From: Clostridium niameyense
GTDB taxonomy: Bacteria > Bacillota > Clostridia > Clostridiales > Clostridiaceae
Length of the DNA: 64,000 nt
Direction: 5' to 3'
Assembly (NCBI RefSeq): GCF_001243045.1
Contig: NZ_LN849007.1
Coordinates: 1,950,989-2,014,988 of the forward strand
Positions 46,201 through 55,485 of the stretch are shown here, one piece after another. The stretch's first letter is position 1. Every line of letters starts with the position of its first letter. The position numbers and the translations under genes were made by a program. The notes beneath the pieces were generated by a model. That model saw only the letters and a list, made by a program, of their open reading frames with translations. It did not search any database and was not told the DNA's origin.

Positions 46201-47050
46201 ATGGCAACCTAACTGGTTTATAGTTTTTTAAAATCCTCCTAAAATTTTGAAAATCCTCTTCCTCTAATAATGACTTTATAAAATCCAATTCCATTTTAAA
46301 AGGCTCATAATAATGTTCTATCCCTTGTGAGTTTTCTATAATATCTATAGATTTTTCCATTATATCTCTATAACCTTCTATATCTATTTTAATATTATCT
46401 AAAAATATATTAGCCCACTTTGATTTATTAAAGTGAAAATCATCCCCAACATTAAACACCTCAGCCATATTTATAAGCCATTCATAAGGTAGTGGGGAAC
46501 TTTTAGCAAAACTATGTAGTCTAAATATTAAATCTTGTAATTTAATATCTGTTTTTCTACTATAAGCATCTATTAAATTTAAGAAACTTATATTTTCTTC
46601 TTCATACAACTTTTCAAAAACATCATCTATAGCCTCTTGTTTCATTAATACACATTCCGTTTCATCTGCTATTCTAAAGTTAGGATCAATATCTATCTTG
46701 TGAAAATTACTCCTTATAACTTGTAAACAAAAAGAATGGATTGTCATTATGCTTGATTTATTTAATAAGGTTAATTGTTTTCTTAAAATTTTTAATTCAG
46801 GATTTTCCTCTAACTTTTTTGATATGGCATCTCCTATCCTTTCACGCATTTCTGAAGCTGCAGCATTTGTGAAAGTAACAACCAATAATTTATCTATATC
46901 CACAGGTTCTTTTAAATCCAAAATTTTCTCAATTATTCTTTCTACTAGCACAGCAGTTTTACCTGCTCCTGCCCCTGCTGCTACTAATAAATTACAATTT
47001 TTTGTATATATAGCTTGCCTTTGTTCCTTAGTCCATTTTGTATTATTCAC
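43223..47050 (-). CDS. addA: AddA subunit of the AddAB helicase-nuclease
   Basis: The 3'-5' helicase and nuclease subunit that processes double-strand DNA ends for recombination. 1275 residues with Walker A AAGAGAGKTA (about 23-32), the UvrD-type Walker B DEYQDSN (about 400), MSIHKSKGLEFPVV in the second half, and the RecB-family nuclease motif GIIDAYFEEDAG then LIDYKTDYV near residue 1215. Start is GTG 47050, six bases after GAGGTG; the GTG at 47059 lies inside that site. It follows the bactofilin gene by about 50 bases; addB is 1.8 kb further upstream. Confidence 0.96.
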   Translation of the reverse strand: MNNTKWTKEQRQAIYTKNCNLLVAAGAGAGKTAVLVERIIEKILDLKEPVDIDKLLVVTFTNAAASEMRERIGDAISKKLEENPELKILRKQLTLLNKSSIMTIHSFCLQVIRSNFHKIDIDPNFRIADETECVLMKQEAIDDVFEKLYEEENISFLNLIDAYSRKTDIKLQDLIFRLHSFAKSSPLPYEWLINMAEVFNVGDDFHFNKSKWANIFLDNIKIDIEGYRDIMEKSIDIIENSQGIEHYYEPFKMELDFIKSLLEEEDFQNFRRILKNYKPVRLPSKRSKDVDKEIKDKVKGERDKIKNKIIELKDELLNYENDFIVDQFKSVYPFMKSLSELVILFDENYKSRKKERDLIDFNDIEHLCFEILTERNEKGNIVPSEIALNYRKKFEEVLIDEYQDSNLVQEVIMTMVSRTLGHWYVKDGSLIFKQENIDKEVLQRGVDIPNRFMVGDVKQSIYKFRQAEPEIFLEKYNNYDEEAGSSNREIKLFKNFRSRKEVIDGVNYIFKQIMSKRVGELDYTEDEALNIGAKYSEEVSGESIDLCLMDKSSEVKSDIVKEQNLEEEELDNIQLEGRMVARKINHLMKREGANSFKVFDKNINAYRDIKYKDIVILLRTTSNWASVFIEELTRENIPVFADTNSGYFETFEIKTMLSLLEIVDNPLQDIPILSVLRSPIASFSDEELIDIRLVNKNIPFYESMVLIYKLLKNEEIEEYHKFYLKENQDLTKALKEDTKEKIINFIDKLNCYREKSLHMDIDEFIWYLYVDTGYYGYVGALPGGEQRQANLRILFQRAKQYENTSYKGLFNFINFINKLKFSNGDMGSAKILGENENVVRIMSIHKSKGLEFPVVILSGMGKKFNTTDMNKNIIFHKELGYGPDYVDIERRISYPTLIKNIIKNKIKLETLSEEMRILYVAFTRAKEKLIMTGLISKLEKNINKWVDYSEKEEKIPKYVVLNGQCYLDWIGPAVFKHKDSLNIRRELGILSGGFNNLEDDSKWNIEIWNKEDLLKEKVEEQEQNISQKIKDLVMASEESNYKDEIDKRLSYKYKFKELSKIPTKVSVSEIKRRFSIVSNEEAMSIYKKVELKKPLFLKEDLNISGAERGTIIHLVMQHLDLNKVSNYEEIECQINELVHKEFITKKSSEVVNIDKILKFFKSELGQKMINSNKVKREVPFFIKIPVNEVYKNLEEDIYNEEELIVQGIIDAYFEEDAGLTLIDYKTDYVKDINEIKKRYKLQIDYYEKALEKITDKKVIHKYLYLFSINKVVEIF

Positions 47051-47102
47051 TTTATCCACCTCTTAGAATTTAACGTACTTTATCTTAATTATATATTAAT
47101 TT

Positions 47103-47492
47103 TTATAATTGACAAACATTGGGACCTACTATTCTTTTTATATCATCTACCTTCATAGAACAACTTCCATTTACTACCCCTCCGTCCTCCACTACTAAAT
47201 TTATAGTTTGTATATCTCCTAAAACTTTTCCAGAAGACTTAATTTGTATTAAATTATTACATATAATATTACCTTCAACCTTTCCTGATATAGTAATATC
47301 TTTTGCATTAATATTTCCCTGTACTAATCCAAGCTCTCCAATTATAACTTGTGATTTTCCTTCTATATCTCCTATTAATTTTCCATCAATCTTTATTGTT
47401 TCAGAAGAATTTATATCTCCCTCAATACTTGTGTCACTTCCTATTACTGTATCTAATTTATTTTCTACTAAAGATTTTTTATTCTTAAACAT
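47103..47492 (-). CDS. Bactofilin
   Basis: A 129-residue cytoskeletal protein of the bactofilin (DUF583) family, forming a right-handed beta-helix that polymerises at the membrane. The repeated strands are visible: SIEGDINSSETIKIDGKLIGDIEG, GLVQGNINAKDITISGKVEGNI (quoted in part), then KSSGKVLGDI. A short basic N-terminal stretch precedes the core. It ends about 50 bases before addA and may share its transcript; a functional link to AddA is not implied. Confidence 0.92.
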   Translation of the reverse strand: MFKNKKSLVENKLDTVIGSDTSIEGDINSSETIKIDGKLIGDIEGKSQVIIGELGLVQGNINAKDITISGKVEGNIICNNLIQIKSSGKVLGDIQTINLVVEDGGVVNGSCSMKVDDIKRIVGPNVCQL

Positions 47493-47654
47493 ACTTTTCC
47501 TCCTTATATAATTTAAACTTAATTATATACATTATATTAAGTGCTTATAATATTCTATTAAGGAATATTATAATATTATTACCCTATATTAATAGATTTA
47601 GCAAACTATTAAAACCTATAATTTAATAAATTTATATATATGTAAAAATTATTA

Positions 47655-47680
47655 ACATAAAATATTTAATTTCATAATAT
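47655..47680 (+). promoter_or_regulatory. Mother-cell sigma (SigE/SigK)-like promoter
   Basis: AC (47655-47656), 16 bases, then CATAATAT (47673-47680). This fits the SigK pattern AC-N16-CATAnnnT and partly the SigE pattern. It lies about 33 bases before the start of the Arg-rich protein gene. A short AT-rich motif, so chance is possible. Confidence 0.35.
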
Positions 47681-47713
47681 GAATTATAATCTATGATACT
47701 TTAGGAGGTTTAA

Positions 47714-48157
47714 ATGTATAATTATTATTGCAATCCACATATGTACATGTACCCTATGATGCCATTATGCCCTATGGTATATGAGGAGAATTTTGAAAAG
47801 GTTTGTCCCGAAGAAAGTGATGAGGATTTAAAAGAACTATATCCTAAAATATACTTTAAAGTATATCCTATAATTAATAATTATTGTAACAAATTAGAGA
47901 AAGAAACTAACATTATGTATTGTCCTACTGAAGATAAAATGGATGATATGTGTAAAGAAATTCATGAAAAAATTAAATCTGAGTTATATGAAACTGAAGA
48001 AGACTGCATGAGAGGCGATGGCTATAGAATATATAACCCTACAAGAGACTTAATAAGAATTATTTTTATAGATGAACTTTTAAACAGAAGAAGAAGACGA
48101 AGAAGAAGAAGACGTCATGATCATAGAAGACCTTGGCATTCAGGTAGACCTTATTAA
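47714..48157 (+). CDS. Arg-tail protein, possible spore coat protein
   Basis: A 147-residue protein not recognised by family. The N-terminus is rich in Tyr, Met, Pro and Cys (YNYYCNPHMYMYPMMPLCP), the middle is acidic and Cys-containing (residues about 27-110), and the C-terminus has ten consecutive Arg residues followed by a His, Arg, Pro and Gly-rich end. Strong AGGAGG site before ATG 47714. The Tyr/Met/Cys-rich start and basic end resemble small clostridial coat proteins, and the upstream SigE/SigK-like promoter agrees, but this is inference. Confidence 0.6.
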   Translation: MYNYYCNPHMYMYPMMPLCPMVYEENFEKVCPEESDEDLKELYPKIYFKVYPIINNYCNKLEKETNIMYCPTEDKMDDMCKEIHEKIKSELYETEEDCMRGDGYRIYNPTRDLIRIIFIDELLNRRRRRRRRRRHDHRRPWHSGRPY

Positions 48158-48174
48158 AAACAATTAAATTTCAT

Positions 48175-48216
48175 AAAAAATCACTGTAGTAAAATTTTCT
48201 ACAGTGGTTTTTTTAA
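48175..48216. terminator. Bidirectional terminator
   Basis: An imperfect stem built on CACTGTAG (48182-48189) and CTACAGTG (48199-48206) with outer A/T runs, between the convergent Arg-tail protein and small export protein genes. Confidence 0.75.
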
Positions 48217-48689
48217 AAACTTATCTTTAATACACTTAAAATGGCTGGAAAAAATACACTTAACACTGTTATTATAATAGCTGAAATTATTCCACCTAAA
48301 GCTGCACACAAAAAAGACTTTTTAACATCAAATCCTAAGAATGCAGCTATAGCACTTCCTGTCCATATACCTGTTGTTGGAAGAGGAACAGCTATAAAAG
48401 CAATTAATCCTAGTTCTTTATACTTTTCCATTTTGCCTGTATTTTTTCTTATTTTATTTTCTATAAATAAAACAAATTTATCAAAAATTTTATAGTTTTT
48501 CATCCAATTAAATATAGTATTAAAGAACAATAAAACAAAAGGTACTGGAAGTAAACTTCCTAAAAAACTTGCTACAAAAACTGACATGGGATTTAAATGA
48601 TATCCTATTATTCCTACAGGAATAGCCAACCTTTGTTCCGTAAGAGGTACTGCAGACATAATGAATATTTGAAAAAGACTTCTTACCAT
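48213..48689 (-). CDS. Small multi-drug export family membrane protein
   Basis: A 158-residue protein with about four helices that matches the COG2426 'small multi-drug export protein' family: PLTEQRLAIPVGI near residue 15-27, FLGSLLPVPFVLLFF, and PLPTTGIWTGSAIAAFLGF. The drug-export name comes from annotation tradition; no substrate is known. Sits between addB and bactofilin on the same strand as both. Confidence 0.85.
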   Translation of the reverse strand: MVRSLFQIFIMSAVPLTEQRLAIPVGIIGYHLNPMSVFVASFLGSLLPVPFVLLFFNTIFNWMKNYKIFDKFVLFIENKIRKNTGKMEKYKELGLIAFIAVPLPTTGIWTGSAIAAFLGFDVKKSFLCAALGGIISAIIITVLSVFFPAILSVLKISF

Positions 48690-48833
48690 AAATAAGTATC
48701 TCCTTTTTATCTTATAGATTTTATGTTATTTCTATTATACAAAAATATATCTTAAAATAAAGAACTAATCTATTAATTTATAACATAAAAATTAATAATT
48801 TTCTACTATAAAAAATAAACTACATAATAATTT

Positions 48834-51800
48834 TTAATTTTGTTTATAATCTTCAAGCTTTTCTTCCATTAATTCCCATACTTCTTTATCTTTTTTCTCA
48901 CTTAAAATATTATATTTATTTTCTCTAATCTCTGTATCAAATTTACATATAGATGAATAAATACAGTATTTGCAGGAATATTCATCTTTATTTTTACAAG
49001 GAGATATTTTTATATTCCCTTCTAACATTTCTTCACATATCTGCACTACAATATATCTTACATATGCTCTTAAAAGATTAAATTCATCTAATGTAGCTAC
49101 TGAAGAACTATAATTTGTTACTTCCCCTTTTTTATTAATACTAGCAGGAATAATATCTGACATACCTGATATAAACTTATCCATATCTTTTATGATTTCA
49201 GTATCATTTAATACCAAGCCTTTCATTTTCATAGTTTTAATTACATTTTTCTCTATCTCCTCATTGCTTATTTCTTTAGAGGTTTTAATTATAGGATCAT
49301 CTAATTTTAAATAAAATATAGCTCCCGGTTCTCCCTTTATATTTAATCTATCTGACATTTCTGTAAGTATAGCATCTAAATAAATTAGAAGTTGTAATTG
49401 AAGCCCATAGTATACATCTGATAATTTAAATTCTTTTGTTCCAGATTTATAATCTATTATTCTTAAATAAGTAATTCCATCCTTATTCAACAAATCCACT
49501 CTATCTACTCTACCAATTAGATTTACAACTTCACCAGAATGAAGTTCTACTGAAATTGGTGGATAATCCCCTTCTGTATCAAAAGATAACTCATAATAAC
49601 TTGGTTTAAAATTTCCTCTTTTAACTTGATACCCAATAATATTTATAGATTTTGTTAATATCTTTTTAACTGTATTGGTTATATGCTCATATCTTTTAGA
49701 ACTAGTTAATATAGATGACTTATTTTCTAATTCTTTATTAATTAAATTTTCTATTTTTTCTTCTGCCCAAGTTGAATCTATGTCCTCCCAAGTTATACCC
49801 TTCTCTTCTAGCTCTTTTGAAAATACTTCTAATATATTGTGCATGAATATACCCAAATCTGGATAACTTAAATTATAAATTTTCCTATCCTTTGCTTTTA
49901 ATCCATATTGAATAAAATAAGCAAAAGGGCATTGAGAGAATTTTTCTAACCTGGATACACTTATTTTTAAAGGTTTCCCATATAAGTTTCTAACTTTTTT
50001 AGTTTCTATATAGTCGCTTTGATTTGTATAATTAAACCCTTCTAAAATACTATTTAATTTTTTACTCCACTTTTCTTTAGATTCATACCATTTATAAACA
50101 TCTGCCCAAATAGGATCTATTTTTTTAGTATCTCCTTGCTGTGAATCTAACCTTAATTTAGATATTAAATAATTAAAAGTAGGTTTAGGACTTGATATAT
50201 TTTCTAACTTTTCTTCATCATTTTCCTTTTTTATTACATCACTTTCTTCACATATGTTAATAAATATTTTTTTAAGCCTAGATATAATTATAGATGGTCT
50301 TAAAGTTTTTCCTTCTTCATCTGCTATAGTATAACTCAACCTTAAATATTTTGATGGAGTAGTTAAAGTAGAATATATTAAAAATTGCTCTTCAAAGGCA
50401 GCACTTCTAGTATCCTTTGCAATTTCAACACCTTTTTCCTTTAAAAATATTCTATCCTCATCTGTAAGAATACCTTCATTATTTAAAGATGTAGGAAATA
50501 TACCATCATTAACTCCTACTATATAAAGTGTATTTATATCATGGCTCCTTAATCTTTTTATGTCCCCTACTATAACCTGGTCTAATGCAGGTGGAATAAG
50601 TCCTATTTCATATTCTGAAAATCCTGTCTGGAGTATTTTAGAAAATTCTTTAAAAGAAGTTTTCTCCTTACCTATAACCTCTACTAATTGATCTAATACC
50701 TCTATGACTATATCCCATATTTGATTATATTCATTGGCTTTTTCTATTTTATCTTCACTTTTAAACTTTTCTATCCACCATTGTATTTTATCTGGTACTT
50801 TTATATAACATAAAAATTCATAAAGAGTAGCACACATATCTCTAGTATTTTTTGCATTTTTACTATAATTGTAAAATTTATTTAATGGTTCAACAATTTC
50901 AAATCTTAAATGGTTTATCTTATTTAACAATTCTTCCTCTGCATTTTCACCTAAATCATAATCTGTAGTAACTCTAAATTCCCAAGGCCTTGAAGATGTC
51001 CACATACTTCCTTTTATCCCATTTGAAAGTACATAATTTTCAAGAATATCAATATCAGATTTTTTAAAATCTAAAAGACCAGTCTTTAAATATCTAAATA
51101 CTGATTCATAAGTCCAATTTTTCGCTAATACTTCTATAGCTGAAAGTATCAATATTATTATTGGATTATTATTAATTTCTCTTTTTTTATCTATAAAAAA
51201 CGGTATATTATACTGATTAAAAACTACACTTACAATATTTTCATACCCTTCTAAATCTCCTGTAACTACAGCTATATCATTAAATCTAATATTCTTTTCC
51301 CTAGAAGTTTTTATTATATTCTTTGCTGTATCTTCTATTTCTGTATATTTATTTAAAGCCCTTAACATACATATATCTTTAGTATAATTTTTGTATTCTT
51401 TATAAGGAAAAGAAAAAATATTTTTCTCTAAATGTTGAAGTTCATAGCTTTCTTTAAATCTTTCGCAAGGACTACATTTTAAAGCTATAGGTTTATCCAT
51501 TGATATATTATTATCTTCTATTATTCTTAATAATTTTTCTTCTGTAGTTTTTATAGGTGCAAACAAATCTGTATTATCTATAAAATTTCCTTCATTTAAA
51601 TAATCTGTACATAAAGTAATATTAACTCTATAAGTTTTTAAAAAAAGTTGTTCTAATACGGCATATTCTTGAGGAGTAAAGCTTGAAAACTCATCTATCC
51701 ATATTTCTGCATTATCAAATTGTTTTGAGTATTTAAGTTTTTCAGCTAAGATAGTAAGATCGTCTTCACTATCTATATAATTTTTATGTAATCTTTCTTC

Positions 51801-52295
51801 AAATTCATTAAATATTAAATATAAGTCCTCTAATTTATCTCTTAAATTTTCATCTTCTGTAATCTCTAATGTATCAAGTAACATATTAGGTAACACATTA
51901 TATCTTTTAAATTCTGTTATTATATCAGAAATAGTAGCTATAAAACCTTGACGTCTTGCAGATTTTTTAAATACCTTAAAATTATTTTTATTATCCTCCA
52001 TTATATTATATATAAGCATACTTTTTCCCGATTCATTCATATGTTCTGCTGTTATGCCACCAATTTCATTAAAAACTTTATATGCCATTCTTTTAAAATC
52101 TAAAACTTCAGCATTTAAATTACTCTTTTCTCCAGCTATATCTAATAAATTTTTTTGAGCTTGGAAAGAAAATTGTTCCGGAACTAAAAATATAAGGGGT
52201 TTTTCACATCCCGCCTCTATTTTTTTCTTTATACTATTTAAACAATAAAAACTTTTTCCACTACCTGCTCTACCATATATAAATCTTAAACTCAT
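48834..52295 (-). CDS. addB: AddB subunit of the AddAB helicase-nuclease
   Basis: Partner of AddA; recognises Chi-like sites and carries a second nuclease. 1153 residues with an intact Walker [10 protein letters not shown] (residues 8-16), the nuclease motif [13 protein letters not shown] and IIDYKSG near 950, and the iron-sulphur staple: one Cys in FSQCPFAYF near 800 and three in C-K-x-C-x(5)-C form at [16 protein letters not shown] near 1115. Length is standard for AddB. Unlike the usual addB-addA pair, about 1.8 kb and three genes separate it from addA. Confidence 0.95.
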   Translation of the reverse strand: MSLRFIYGRAGSGKSFYCLNSIKKKIEAGCEKPLIFLVPEQFSFQAQKNLLDIAGEKSNLNAEVLDFKRMAYKVFNEIGGITAEHMNESGKSMLIYNIMEDNKNNFKVFKKSARRQGFIATISDIITEFKRYNVLPNMLLDTLEITEDENLRDKLEDLYLIFNEFEERLHKNYIDSEDDLTILAEKLKYSKQFDNAEIWIDEFSSFTPQEYAVLEQLFLKTYRVNITLCTDYLNEGNFIDNTDLFAPIKTTEEKLLRIIEDNNISMDKPIALKCSPCERFKESYELQHLEKNIFSFPYKEYKNYTKDICMLRALNKYTEIEDTAKNIIKTSREKNIRFNDIAVVTGDLEGYENIVSVVFNQYNIPFFIDKKREINNNPIIILILSAIEVLAKNWTYESVFRYLKTGLLDFKKSDIDILENYVLSNGIKGSMWTSSRPWEFRVTTDYDLGENAEEELLNKINHLRFEIVEPLNKFYNYSKNAKNTRDMCATLYEFLCYIKVPDKIQWWIEKFKSEDKIEKANEYNQIWDIVIEVLDQLVEVIGKEKTSFKEFSKILQTGFSEYEIGLIPPALDQVIVGDIKRLRSHDINTLYIVGVNDGIFPTSLNNEGILTDEDRIFLKEKGVEIAKDTRSAAFEEQFLIYSTLTTPSKYLRLSYTIADEEGKTLRPSIIISRLKKIFINICEESDVIKKENDEEKLENISSPKPTFNYLISKLRLDSQQGDTKKIDPIWADVYKWYESKEKWSKKLNSILEGFNYTNQSDYIETKKVRNLYGKPLKISVSRLEKFSQCPFAYFIQYGLKAKDRKIYNLSYPDLGIFMHNILEVFSKELEEKGITWEDIDSTWAEEKIENLINKELENKSSILTSSKRYEHITNTVKKILTKSINIIGYQVKRGNFKPSYYELSFDTEGDYPPISVELHSGEVVNLIGRVDRVDLLNKDGITYLRIIDYKSGTKEFKLSDVYYGLQLQLLIYLDAILTEMSDRLNIKGEPGAIFYLKLDDPIIKTSKEISNEEIEKNVIKTMKMKGLVLNDTEIIKDMDKFISGMSDIIPASINKKGEVTNYSSSVATLDEFNLLRAYVRYIVVQICEEMLEGNIKISPCKNKDEYSCKYCIYSSICKFDTEIRENKYNILSEKKDKEVWELMEEKLEDYKQN

Positions 52296-52461
52296 AAATC
52301 ACACCTCATAAAATATATCATACTATAAACTAAAATACCCTATTTATAATATTTAAATTTATCTATCTATAATTATATACTAAATAAAATTTTTATAGTA
52401 TCTTTCTATCTTCAATATACCTTTTTTGTTAATTATAAATAAATATTTAATCTTTCATTTC

Positions 52462-52490
52462 TTGACAATTAACATTTATATTTATATAAT
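52462..52490 (+). promoter_or_regulatory. Consensus sigma-A promoter of the exchanger gene
   Basis: TTGACA (52462-52467) and TATAAT (52485-52490), both perfect, with a 17-base spacer. Transcription should start near 52496-52498, giving a leader of about 145 bases. The stretch 52296-52461 upstream holds the divergent addB upstream region and nothing else I can identify. Confidence 0.9.
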
Positions 52491-52496
52491 TTCCAT

Positions 52497-52600
52497 GATG
52501 GAGTGTAACTAACAAAGGTTTTCATTAAATATATTATTTGATAACTAATTAGTTTAGCGAGACTCTACAGTTTATAAAAAAATAAACTGTAGAGTTTTTA
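52497..52600 (+). promoter_or_regulatory. Attenuator leader upstream of the Ca2+/Na+ exchanger
   Basis: A perfect 14-bp terminator (52562-52575 with 52582-52595, A6 loop, then TTTTTA) lies between the promoter and the gene. An alternative fold pairs TGGAGT (52499-52504) with ACTCTA (52562-52567) and AACTAA (52507-52512) with TTAGTT (52549-52554); the first pairing takes the left arm of the terminator. Only about 40 bases remain between terminator and start codon, too few for a second promoter, so readthrough must be controlled. I do not recognise the class. Confidence 0.65.
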
Positions 52601-52640
52601 TTCATTTAATACAAATTACTTAAAAGAGAAGGAGAAAACT

Positions 52641-53654
52641 ATGGATAATCTACTGTATTCTACTCTAAATCATTGTTCAACTATAATATTACTTATAATT
52701 ATTGCTATTACTTTATTTCTACTAGGAAAAGCTGCAGATCTTTTAGTTGATGAGGCCGTTAAAATATCTGTTCGTTGGGGTATACCTAAGATGATCATTG
52801 GAGCTACTATTGTAAGTTTAGGAACTACTCTACCTGAGGTAACCGTTTCTGTATTAGCTGCAATTAATGGTAACCCGGATTTGGCCTTAGGTAATTCTAT
52901 AGGCTCAATTATTGCAGATACAGGATTAATTATCGGACTTTCAGCGCTAATAGGTAATTTAAACATAGACAATAAAACTATAAATTATCAAGGTCCTCTT
53001 CAGCTTATATCTGGTGTTTTACTAGCTATAGTTAGTTTACCTATTTTTTCTAAGAGCTCTAATGGAATAATCACTCAAAAAATGGGATTTATATTTATAA
53101 TATTGTTAGTTTTATATGTTATATTTACTATTAAATTAGGGAAAAAATCTAATTCTGAAGTGGCAGCGGAAGGTCAAACTTTACAAGCATCAGAACCTTT
53201 TATTTTTCAACTTATAAAATTAATTTTGTCAATTGCATTAGTAATTATTTCATCTAAAGTACTTATTCCAAGCGTTGAGATTACAGCTGTTCGTATAGGA
53301 ATACCTCAAAGCGTTATTGCTGCTACTCTAGTAGCTTTTGGAACAAGTCTACCTGAATTAGTTACAGCTATTACATCTGTAAAAAAAGGGCATGGTGAAC
53401 TAGCCGTTGGAAATATTATAGGTGCGGATATATTAAATGTCTTATTTGTAACTGGTAGCGCTGCTGCTGTAACTAACAAAGGAATAGTTGTACCATCAAA
53501 TTTTTATAGACTACAAATACCAGCTATGTTAATCATATTAGTGTCTTTTCGTATCTTTTGTAAAAATAAAAATAATAAGATTACAAAGTTAGAAGGAAGC
53601 TTTTTATTGGGAATATACGTTATATACTTAATACTAAATTATACTTGGATTTAA
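52641..53654 (+). CDS. Ca2+/Na+ exchanger family (CaCA, YrbG-like) protein
   Basis: A 337-residue membrane protein with ten helices in two inverted repeats. Each half has the alpha-repeat signature: GATIVSLGTTLPEVTVSVLAA with GNSIGSIIADTGLI (about residues 52-100) and AATLVAFGTSLPELVTAITS with GNIIGADILNVLFVTG (about 228-275). These acidic residues bind the cations. Exchanges Ca2+ (or K+/Na+) for Na+ or H+. AGAAGGAG precedes ATG 52641. Expression is probably set by the attenuator in its leader. Confidence 0.92.
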   Translation: MDNLLYSTLNHCSTIILLIIIAITLFLLGKAADLLVDEAVKISVRWGIPKMIIGATIVSLGTTLPEVTVSVLAAINGNPDLALGNSIGSIIADTGLIIGLSALIGNLNIDNKTINYQGPLQLISGVLLAIVSLPIFSKSSNGIITQKMGFIFIILLVLYVIFTIKLGKKSNSEVAAEGQTLQASEPFIFQLIKLILSIALVIISSKVLIPSVEITAVRIGIPQSVIAATLVAFGTSLPELVTAITSVKKGHGELAVGNIIGADILNVLFVTGSAAAVTNKGIVVPSNFYRLQIPAMLIILVSFRIFCKNKNNKITKLEGSFLLGIYVIYLILNYTWI

Positions 53655-53703
53655 ATTTAAATATTTTATTCTTAAAACAAAAATTAAAATTACACTATAA
53701 AAG

Positions 53704-53755
53704 CTTAAAGAAGCTATTTCAAGTTTTATCATGAAATAACTTCTTTAAGTTTAGT
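53704..53755. terminator. Bidirectional terminator
   Basis: An 18-bp stem (53704-53721 with 53732-53749) with a single mismatch that becomes a G-U pair on the minus-strand RNA. It ends both the exchanger gene and the nan operon. Confidence 0.85.
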
Positions 53756-53762
53756 TTTATAT

Positions 53763-54698
53763 TTAATTACTAATTTTATTTATAGCACCAAGTATACCTG
53801 CCTTATTACCGCATTCTGCAGTCTTTATTTTTAAATTTTTATTAAAAGACGGCATAATCATTTTACTTAAATGATTTGATATTCTATCTGTTAAAAATTC
53901 TTTTTGTGCAGACACTCCTCCACCAATAAGTATAAGAGAAGGATTAAAAATATGCACAAGAGTTTTTAACCCTAAGGCTATATCATAAGTCCATTTATCT
54001 ATTATATCTAAATATATTTTTTCACCATTTTGAGCTTTTTCAAATATAAATTTACCATTTATATTATCAATATCTATATTATTATAATTATCTTTTATTA
54101 AAATCTTTTTAGCTCTATTTACTAAAGCTGAAGTTGAAGCATATCTTTCGAAACATCCCCTTTGGCCACAGTTGCACTGCTCTCCATTAGGATATAATGT
54201 GATATGTCCAAGTTCCCCTGCAGAATAGCTATTTCCTGTAAATACTTTTCCGTCTATTATTATAGCTCCTCCAATTCCAGTTCCAAGTGTTAAGCATAAA
54301 AAGTTTTTTTCTCTTTTAGCAGCACCTTGCCACATTTCACCTAATGCTGCACAATTAACATCATTTTCAACAGTACAAGGATAGTTAAATTCTTCCTCTA
54401 TTATACTTTTAAGTTTTACACCTGTCCATCCTGGTATTGCCTCAGTAGCAAAAATAATTTCTCCAGTATCACTATTTACTTGTCCTGCAGTGCTTATACC
54501 TATAGCTTTTATCTTTCTATTATTTTTTTTACTCTCTACAATCAATTCTTCTATTATAGATTTTATATTCTCCAATAAATAGCTTGCCCCTTTAGAGGCA
54601 AAAGTACTTTTTGAATAAAAAGAATTTATAAATCCATCATCATTTACTAATCCATATTTTATTTCAGTTCCACCTATATCTAAAGCTATATATACCAT
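53763..54698 (-). CDS. nanK: ROK-family N-acetylmannosamine kinase NanK
   Basis: Phosphorylates ManNAc in the sialic acid pathway. A 311-residue ROK protein with DIGGTEIKYGLV (residues 6-17), the sugar-binding VENDVNCAALGE (about 110), LTLGTGIGGAII (about 133) and the zinc motif GHITLYPNGEQCNCGQRGC with CxCGxxGC. The family also includes glucokinases; the nan context decides the call. Last gene of the operon, 42 bases after nanE. Confidence 0.9.
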   Translation of the reverse strand: MVYIALDIGGTEIKYGLVNDDGFINSFYSKSTFASKGASYLLENIKSIIEELIVESKKNNRKIKAIGISTAGQVNSDTGEIIFATEAIPGWTGVKLKSIIEEEFNYPCTVENDVNCAALGEMWQGAAKREKNFLCLTLGTGIGGAIIIDGKVFTGNSYSAGELGHITLYPNGEQCNCGQRGCFERYASTSALVNRAKKILIKDNYNNIDIDNINGKFIFEKAQNGEKIYLDIIDKWTYDIALGLKTLVHIFNPSLILIGGGVSAQKEFLTDRISNHLSKMIMPSFNKNLKIKTAECGNKAGILGAINKISN

Positions 54699-54740
54699 TC
54701 TTTGCTACCCCCTTAAAAGTACACTGATAAATTTAATTTG

Positions 54741-55460
54741 TTATCCTTGTATTCCATCTACAAATTTTTTAGTTATTTGTTGGGGGCGAGTAATAGCTCC
54801 CCCTGTAACTACGGCTAATACTCCAAGGTCTAAACATTTTTTAGCCTTTTTAGGAGTATCTACCTTACCTTCTGCTATTACAGGTATATTTACTGAGTTT
54901 ATCACATCTTTTAAAAATTGAAAATCATTATCTTGTATATCTGAACCCTTTGTGTAATCTGTGTATCCATGCATAGTTGTACCGACAAAGTCAAAACCAT
55001 ACTCCTCTGCTAACTTTGCTTCCTCTAAATCAGATGTATCTGCCATTAAAAGTTGGCTCGGATATTTGTCTTTTATTTCTTTTATAAAATCTTTTAGTAA
55101 TTTTCCATCTGGTCTTTCTCTTTTAGTTGCGTCTATTGCTATAACATCTACACCCTCTGCACAAAGTTCGTCTATTTCTTTCATAGTAGGTGATATATAT
55201 ACATTACATTCACCATAGTTTCTTTTTATTATTCCTATAATCGGTAAATCAACTTCAGCTTTTATAGCATTAATATCTTCTACTGTATTTGCCCTAATTC
55301 CAATTGCTCCACCTATTTTAGCTGCTAATGCCATCTTTGACATTATAAATGAACTATGAAGTGGTTCATCGTCTAATGCTTGGCAAGAAACTATTAGTCC
55401 TCCCTTAACCTTTTCCATAAAACTTTTCTTTCTGTCTATCATACTATTTGTCTTTAACAT
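54741..55460 (-). CDS. nanE: N-acylmannosamine-6-phosphate 2-epimerase NanE
   Basis: Converts ManNAc-6-P to GlcNAc-6-P. A 239-residue TIM barrel with the NanE hallmarks [51 protein letters not shown] and [18 protein letters not shown] 55460 follows GGATGGTGA; later in-frame ATGs at 55442 and 55418 are closer to the usual family start, so the first 6-14 residues may not be needed. Within the nan operon, 25 bases after the YhcH gene. Confidence 0.96.
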   Translation of the reverse strand: MLKTNSMIDRKKSFMEKVKGGLIVSCQALDDEPLHSSFIMSKMALAAKIGGAIGIRANTVEDINAIKAEVDLPIIGIIKRNYGECNVYISPTMKEIDELCAEGVDVIAIDATKRERPDGKLLKDFIKEIKDKYPSQLLMADTSDLEEAKLAEEYGFDFVGTTMHGYTDYTKGSDIQDNDFQFLKDVINSVNIPVIAEGKVDTPKKAKKCLDLGVLAVVTGGAITRPQQITKKFVDGIQG

Positions 55461-55485
55461 ATAATTTCACCATCCAACCACAAAT

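Noticed and set aside
47119-47511. 130-codon plus-strand frame opposite the bactofilin gene
   Set aside because: Shadow of the repetitive beta-helix codons; no ribosome binding site, and the minus-strand protein is a clear bactofilin.
52497-52600. Leader of the exchanger gene as a yybP-ykoY (Mn2+) or fluoride riboswitch
   Set aside because: The conserved loop sequences I know for these classes are not present; kept as an unassigned attenuator.
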